Part shown: positions 58,300-64,000 of the stretch, one piece after another
Numbering within the stretch: position 1 is the stretch's first letter
Layout: the number at the start of each line of letters is the position of its first letter
NCBI GenBank assembly: GCA_021399445.1
Contig: JAJTUQ010000004.1
Span: 5,704,001-5,768,000 of the forward strand
Source of the DNA: Xylogone sp. PMI_703
Lineage: Eukaryota; Ascomycota; Leotiomycetes
DNA length: 64,000 bases
Reading direction: 5' to 3'
Notes under the pieces: generated by a model
What the model was told of the DNA's origin: nothing
Database searches by the model: none
Seen by the model: the letters and a program-made list of their open reading frames with translations, nothing else
Made by a program: the position numbers and the translations under genes

Positions 58300-59432
58300 A
58301 TGTCTTCCGCGGCAGTAGGTGCTCTTTCTATTTTTCACTTGTGGTTGTACATCGAGTGCATGCAGTCAAGTCAGTACTTGGTGATGGACCTTGTATCGTT
58401 GAGTACTGTTGCGTCTAACAGAAATGCAATATTCGGAGATGATCAACGGCTAATTTACCATAGGAGAAAGCAAACCTTGCACGCATTAGGGACAATCAAA
58501 GACGGTCTCGTGCACGCCGTAAGGAGTATCTTCAGGAATTAGAGGCCAGGTTGCGGCAATGCGAACTCGAAGGAATTGAAGCATCCGCAGAAATTCAAGT
58601 AGCTGCGCGGAAAGTAGCAGATGAGAACAAGAAGCTGCGACGGTTGCTAGCACAAAATGGAATTGGCGAGGATATGATCGAGTCATTTTTACAACAGAGC
58701 TCCCTCGGCGACGCTGCAACGGGAAATCAATATGTAGGGACAGGCGCAGCTGTACAGAATTTAGAACACTTGCTCCAGTCTCGCAAGCCTTGTTGTCCAG
58801 AATGGGGCACAGGTACGCCTACGCAGGCGTATACTGCGTGTGCTCCCCGAAGTCAGGCTAGTTCTAGTAGTGTCAGTACGGCGCGATCGATATGGAAGCC
58901 TATACCAAGCCAGCCTATAAACACACCACGGCACCAAGCCTCTACAGCGACGCTAGGAAGGGCAATTGAGCATCAGTTTATGACGCCTAGCAGCACTGCC
59001 AGCGATGGGAGTAGCATCAGTTCTGTGTATGCTGCCGGCCCAGTCGCCTATCACCAACAGTTGGGATCGGATTTAATACCGCGCGACATGAGCCCGGTTT
59101 CGAGCCACTCGAGAGAATCATCACAAATCTACGAATATGCCAACAACATTCCTATTTCCCATACACGATCTTTTGATAACTCGCATTCGCACCTCCAGCA
59201 ACTTCAAATCTCGGCATCGCACCCTCCAGACTCATACGCAGCTGTGCCTAGTGCGGCGAGCAATGTTAATAGTTGCATTTTTGCAGCAGATATGATCACA
59301 ACCATGACTGGGAGTGACCCACAATCTGTTAGAGCAGATCTTGGTTGTGGACAGAACGGCGATTGCCAGGTTGACAACCAATTGGTTTTCAATGTCATGG
59401 ACAGATATACAGATCCTAATATGGGGGTATAG
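58300..59432 (+). CDS. bZIP transcription factor
   Basis: A 15-base first exon (58300-58314, MSSAA) is spliced across a 149-base intron to 58464-59432, giving 327 residues. The basic region is NLARIRDNQRRSRARRKEYL (residues 9-28), fitting the bZIP N-x7-R pattern, followed by a leucine-containing zipper (YLQELEARLRQCELEG and DENKKLRRLLAQNG). The rest is Ser/Gln/His-rich and probably disordered, as in activation regions. The start is inferred because the family begins with a short tail and EKANLARIRDNQ; a frame starting upstream without splicing hits a TAG at 58461-58463. It acts in the nucleus; target genes are unknown. The tiny first exon is the less certain part. Confidence 0.8.
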
Positions 59433-60441
59433 CTTTCAGGCACTTTATCCTCATCTGAGACGTCTGTGGGGATACTAGACTTGAATACATTTATCTGTTT
59501 TTGAAGGGGCTTATTAAATTAAGGCCACTCCAGTTAAGCCATACAAACCGATCAAGGCCAGACGCCATGATCTTAATATGTCAACAGCCTGTCTCGCAGC
59601 TGTGCTGTAGTCTCATGCGGCTGTTGCATTGCCTCGACATTCTCAAGCTCAAACATACTCGACCGCGCTACTCGTGAGGCGGCTGCGGCCCTCTATGCAA
59701 ACATTGGATATTTTCCACATTGATATTCTTCGTTTTTGACATCCTCAGAAACGAATGATTGGTATTATCGTGCTAGCCAGGAGCTAGATTTGTACTACTT
59801 GTTACTCTGTAGCATAATGTGTATAGCATCTGAGTCTAAATTCTGCATTCGATAGATAAGCAGTTTGCGAATCCGCTCAATAAGCAGTAGAGTCTGCTTA
59901 ATTTTCCTCAACAAAAAGCAATTAATAATTAGCCATCTCAAGAGCATTTAGCACGATATCCCGGCGATGTGGATCGAAGTTTGGTATGGAAAATTAAAGC
60001 GGCTGAGCAGAACACGGGACGGAGCGTGTTTCGAGCTCACTAGCGTCGACAGCTGTCTTGTGCGCTTTGTCTGGGACTGCAGTTAAGATTATAGCCAAGG
60101 AAGACTTTCTGTGTGGCTGTAGTGGAGCGTGGAGGTTCTGGAAACTATGGCTTGTCAAAGAGCTCAAGAGGATGAGGAGCACGTGGGCGGGCTAGCCTAT
60201 TCTATAGCATCAGCGGCAACCTGAAACAAGGAGAACTGAGTAAAGAGACGAGGTATCACAGATATCGTAATCGTATATTTGTTCTCGAACATGGAGACAT
60301 CGATTGATTTCAGAGCGCCTATAACACCGTAACATGCAAAATGTCTGATCACTTGATATAAAATTCCCAAGCCAGTTTATCCCCCTACTCCCAAAAATCA
60401 TGCATCACAGATCCTACATTCATCCAGTTTCGGAACGGCTT
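59433..60441. other. Intergenic between convergent bZIP and phosphatase genes
   Basis: Contains the 3' ends of both genes and AT-rich spacer (59,830-59,940). No gene is recognised. Confidence 0.5.
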
Positions 60442-61899
60442 TTAAAGGAAGTAAACTGCGGTAGGTTGCTTGGCCGGCATGCCCCTAGAGTCCTGAGGAG
60501 CTGCTTGAAAGACCCTGTACCGCCTTGCCGGTCCACCGATCGTGAAACCTTTCTCTTTCAACCCGCCATCACTCCGTCCCACCTCGCCATTGCTCCTTGG
60601 GATCATACCCTCCCCACTTCCGTCTTCGCCCAATTCCAAGATCGCAGCTACATTGCCGCAGCGGTAGCAATAATTCGGCGCAGACCAGACAGTAACGATC
60701 TGGCTATCAAACATTTCCTTGAATCCTTCCATGACTAGTTGATGCGCTCGAGCTATCAAGGAGATATCATTTGCGCGATTGAAGACCTTGACTATATCGG
60801 CTCCGAATAAGAAACCCGCCCCACGGGGCGATAGACCCCATCCATCAATCTCATCGGGATCAGACCAAAGAAGATCGCACATGGCCCCTTCGTGAGGAAC
60901 CTCTTGCTTGCGATCCAACAGGCGGATCTTATCAATCGTATCAACTAAAGGCGAAAGGCCTCCATGAACACAGAGAATCGCGCCGCCGGGGTTTCCGCTG
61001 GAACCACCGCTGGAACCTGAGGCGCCAGATCCAGGTGGCCCTGTTTTTTCTGGGGAAAGACTCTTCTTCGGTCTCTCATCAACTGGCTTTCGTGGAAATC
61101 GATTTAGGATACCGCCTTCTGAATTAAGTACTTCAATCTCGATGTTATTATCAATGTATTCCTGGGTCGTAGTGTAGTGTGTAATATTGCTTGAAGTATT
61201 GCGGGGTCCAGTGGCAGTCTCTTTGGCTGGTTCCAGGTTGTTCGATGCACCAAGGACTATGGCTCCTAGGGCAAGGTAATCAAAGACCTCACAGCAGTAT
61301 CGCCAGACATTTGCACTGCCGTACTTTCTCAAACATTCATCGTAGAAGCCATAGACCGTTGTGATTTGTCGAGATTCATGGTTTCCTCGGATTAGGGTCA
61401 TGCGATCGGGATATCGGACTTTGAGGCAGAGGAGGAGGAGGAAGGACTCGAGAGAGTAGAAACCGCGGTCAACGAAATCGCCTGGCATCAATATATCAGA
61501 AGCAGAACAAAGCACAAACCGGGATGAAACTCATACCCATGAATAGATAGTTCGTGTCCGGAACATCGCCGCCGACTCGAAATAGTTCCATCAGATCATG
61601 GAATTGTCCATGAATATCACCGCATATCTATAGCCAAACTTAGCAACAACACAACTATGACCAAGCACGCGTTCAGCGCCACCATACCGTAACTGGAGCT
61701 GTTACTGTAACCACATTCCCCTCTTCGATAAGTAACTCCCTGGCTTTATGACACAGTTCTCGAACTTGAGCTTCAGGAATAGGACGGCATGCTTTCAGCT
61801 GCGCGATTGCCCTGAATGCACTTGTCAGTGATACGGCTCACCAATAGTCAAAGACAATTTTGAAAACAATCCAATTCCATACTTGTCTAGGTCACTCAT
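60442..61899 (-). CDS. PP2A-family phosphatase, Ppg1/PpgA-like
   Basis: Four exons on the minus strand: 61899-61883 (17 bases), 61811-61688, 61627-61537 and 61481-60442, giving 423 residues. Metal- and phosphate-binding motifs are all present: GDIHGQ (50-55), GDFVDRG (78-84), RGNHE (109-113), HGGLSP, and [12 protein letters not shown] glycine/serine-rich insert of about 90 residues follows GAIVLGASN and precedes [14 protein letters not shown] recall such inserts in the fungal PpgA/Ppg1 branch. The C-terminus ends AVYFL where related PP2A-type enzymes end ADYFL. The enzyme dephosphorylates Ser/Thr proteins; Ppg1 functions in the Far (STRIPAK-like) complex in yeast and in polarity and development in moulds. 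Exon boundaries restore [20 protein letters not shown] and LFMGDFVDRG without gaps. Confidence 0.92.
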
Positions 61900-62885
61900 G
61901 GTGAGATTTAGGGACTCTAGGGTTCAGAAAACAGCCTTGGAAGTTCTGGCTGAATTGGTGACTATCAAGAATCAAAGGCGCATCTAGGAATGTGGCGTAA
62001 AAGGAAATTGAGGTTTAAAAGCTGGTAGAGCCGTGGTGAATACTGCGAGCTTGCGGGGAAAAGATATACAGTAGAAGTTTGGAGTAGTATAACAGGGAAA
62101 CCAAGCTGGGATTAGGTATACAAAGTTCAGATGGGAACAATTCAAAGGAAATAACGGTGTCGTGTGTTGATATCGCAATCCGCTGAAGACGGAATATCTT
62201 TCCTCCCAGCCTCATCTGCACCAGCCGGCCTCGGCCGCCTTGCTCGGAGAAACCATCATCCCGTGACAGGGCTGGAGAAAGATCATACACTAGCCCAATC
62301 GGGCCAAGCTACCACCAAAGCTTCGACCTCACCATAATTGCCCACCACACCCACAACATCCGCCAGCTCATGAGGTGCGACAAGGCAATTGAGCAGTCCT
62401 AGGACCTCTCAATTGTCCTTTTAACCATTCTGCCAAATCAATTACCTGGCAAGCTAAACACGGGCTCACAGGCACGCGCATCGCACGAGATTTCCACACC
62501 AATTCCATTCATTTTGCTAATCCCGCTCACGCCATTCGTTCGTCCGGTCGAGCTTGGAAGCCAACCACGCAGCTCCCCACCACGACAATTAGCAAGGGAA
62601 AACACCACATTTACCTCTCTAGAAACATCTCCAAGATCCAAAAACCCGAAATATACACAGACAATTTTCTCAAAACTATAAAAGCAATACGACAAACGCC
62701 CGCTCGAGAGAAAAAAAAGTTGCCTTTACGAAAACACACAAATCCCTCGATTGCCCGACGAAAGAAAGAGAAATGAACCAAAGAGAAGCAACTTTATAAA
62801 CAAAATATACATACGAAGCAAAGTTACAAACAAAGGAGAACAGGCAGAGAGGAACAAAGTCAGAAACAAGAAACGGAGACAAAAA
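61900..62885. promoter_or_regulatory. Divergent promoter: phosphatase / small membrane protein
   Basis: About 1 kb between divergent starts. The right 250 bases are A-rich on the plus strand and presumably form a long A-rich leader for the gene at 62886. No gene is recognised. Confidence 0.45.
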
Positions 62886-63347
62886 ATGCCTCCCCACCTC
62901 CACCCCCGCAGCACATACACCTCCTCCCTCTTCGCGACCTCCCTCTTCGCATCCTTCTTCGTCGTCGCGCTCCCCCATGTGCTCCCCTGCCCTGTCCCAC
63001 ACGTTGCATACGCAGATTCGAACCCAGACGCAACCTCAGATGGCACGACACGCCCACATCGGAGGAGGAAGCGTCGATGCAGCAATGCCGATAGCGTTGG
63101 GAACGAGGAAGAAAGTGCGGCAGCGGGAGGAGCAATGGGGTATGAGAAGGGAGAGCTGGCGAGGAGGGATTCTAATGGGGTGCTCATAATGAGGAAGAGG
63201 GAGTGTCCGGTTCCTAAACCGCCCGGGTTGATTGGAGAGATTCTGGGGCTTAGGAGTAGTAGTGGTACTAGTGGTGGTGATAGTGATAGGTCGTCAAGCT
63301 CGTGTAATGGTGGGGATGATGGGAAGTCGTCGTCGTCGAGGTCGTGA
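62886..63347 (+). CDS. Small membrane-anchored protein, twin CPVP motifs
   Basis: Single exon, 153 residues. An N-terminal hydrophobic helix (SLFATSLFASFFVVALPHVL, about residues 14-33) could be a signal anchor or mitochondrial inner-membrane anchor. It is followed by CPVP at 35-38, an Arg-rich cluster (HRRRKRRC), and a second CPVP (107-110) in RRECPVP-like context RKRECPVPKPPGLIGEILG. The C-terminal 35 residues are Ser/Gly/Asp-rich and probably disordered. I recall similar short fungal proteins ending in an ECPVPKPGG-type motif, without known function. ATG at 62886 follows a long A-rich leader and is the first in frame. Function unassigned; redox or metal binding by the two Cys-Pro motifs would be speculation. 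Confidence 0.75.
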   Translation: MPPHLHPRSTYTSSLFATSLFASFFVVALPHVLPCPVPHVAYADSNPDATSDGTTRPHRRRKRRCSNADSVGNEEESAAAGGAMGYEKGELARRDSNGVLIMRKRECPVPKPPGLIGEILGLRSSSGTSGGDSDRSSSSCNGGDDGKSSSSRS

Positions 63348-63922
63348 GTTAGGGTGGTTTTTTATTAAAAAAAGGAATGGGTTGAGAGGTTAAAGTCTTG
63401 GAGGGAATTATTAATACGAGTGTCAAAGACATACTCTTGACGGGTTGTATGGTTGATGAATAGATGAGCACGTGCGATGTCCTGAGCTGGATACTAGCTT
63501 TTTGGAGGGAAGCTGGAAGGACGACTTGATTGAGCGATTGGATTTTGCATATCTCTCATCTCATCTCATCATATCACATCGGTTCCCGCACATTGCTCTA
63601 TCCTGAGGGGTAGCAACTACTATATGTATATATACAGCATACACACGCATAGTAAGAACATGATAAATGGATAGATAATATCTATGTATATCAAAGTCCT
63701 CGTGAACCATCTAATAAAAGATACAGCAATTATTGCCAACAAAGCGCATATGGGAATCATTTTATTATATTATTTATTTTCCTCACTCCCTGGATCTCTA
63801 CCCGACTCCTTCCTTTCTTCCTTGGTATATAGAGTAATCCCTCATTCTGCTAAACTAATACATGGGTACTTGGAAAACCAAACGGATAACAAACAGATAA
63901 TCCCAACGTCAAAAGAAAAAGA
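63348..63922. other. Intergenic between convergent genes
   Basis: 3' flank with TCTCATC repeats near 63552-63575 and AT-rich sequence. An 80-codon plus-strand frame (63684-63926) has no motif. No gene is recognised. Confidence 0.45.
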
Positions 63923-64000
63923 CTAGTAATAGATCTTCTCCCTCCATACAGGCGGCCTAGCACCTTCCATATCCCATACTATTTTACCTTTCTCGCCTTC
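63923..64000 (-). CDS. 3' end of a gene running off the right edge
   Basis: On the minus strand a frame is open from the window edge to a TAG at 63923-63925. Its 25 residues read EGEKGKIVWDMEGARPPVWR followed by EKIYY. Codon use and composition are protein-like and the position, convergent with the CPVP gene, suits a gene end. Too short to identify; chance cannot be excluded. Confidence 0.4.
   Translation of the reverse strand, partial: EGEKGKIVWDMEGARPPVWREKIYY

Noticed and set aside
63005..63020. GATTCGAACCC, resembling a reversed tRNA B box
   Set aside because: It lies inside the coding sequence of the CPVP protein and no cloverleaf can be formed around it.

Overview
This window is nuclear DNA of a filamentous ascomycete (Pezizomycotina). 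The evidence is short spliced introns with GTAAGT-like donors and CTAAC-like branch sites, and a set of recognisable fungal proteins: an XlnR/Xyr1 xylanolytic activator, mitochondrial RNA polymerase, Atp25, Cef1/Cdc5, a Ppg1-type phosphatase, an S1/P1 nuclease and a hybrid histidine kinase. The XlnR homologue is close to Leotiomycete/Sordariomycete proteins as I remember them, so one of those classes is likely, but I cannot name a species. Most genes are spliced. Exon boundaries below were read by eye from splice signals, reading frame and family conservation; no search was run.

Bases 1-17,400 are an accessory-looking, AT-rich block. It holds an SRPBCC-fold protein, a five-exon Zn2Cys6 regulator, two intact short-chain dehydrogenases (SDRs), a zinc-free MDR/quinone oxidoreductase, and several broken genes: a bZIP-DUF3425 regulator with an in-frame stop, an SDR relic missing its middle, and two tracts (11.96-12.46 kb and 13.4-15.5 kb) with protein-like pieces in shifting frames. 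It could be a decayed metabolic cluster. Several of the stops would fit C-to-T change as in repeat-induced point mutation.

Bases 17,400-29,700 are dominated by xlnR (23,491-26,456) and an unusually long gene-poor stretch of about 6 kb in front of it, probably promoter plus 5' leader. A small unassigned ORF lies downstream.

Bases 29,700-51,900 are gene-dense housekeeping sequence: hybrid histidine kinase, scavenger decapping enzyme DcpS, a GILT-like protein overlapping it tail to tail, a hexokinase-like regulator (XprF/HxkC type), the splicing factor Cef1/Cdc5, mitochondrial RNA polymerase Rpo41 divergent from ATP25 across a 538-bp shared promoter, a secreted S1/P1 nuclease with a 12-nt microexon, and a class I glutamine amidotransferase.

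Bases 53,000-64,000 hold an MFS transporter, an unassigned three-exon protein, a bZIP factor with a 5-codon first exon, a Ppg1-like phosphatase, a small conserved-looking membrane protein and the 3' end of one more gene running off the right edge.

I found no CRISPR, rRNA or confident tRNA, and no intact transposon. Nothing here is clearly a new system. The most useful leads are the decayed oxidoreductase/regulator locus, the RPO41-ATP25 shared promoter, the long xlnR upstream region, the microexons and several catalytic-residue changes.
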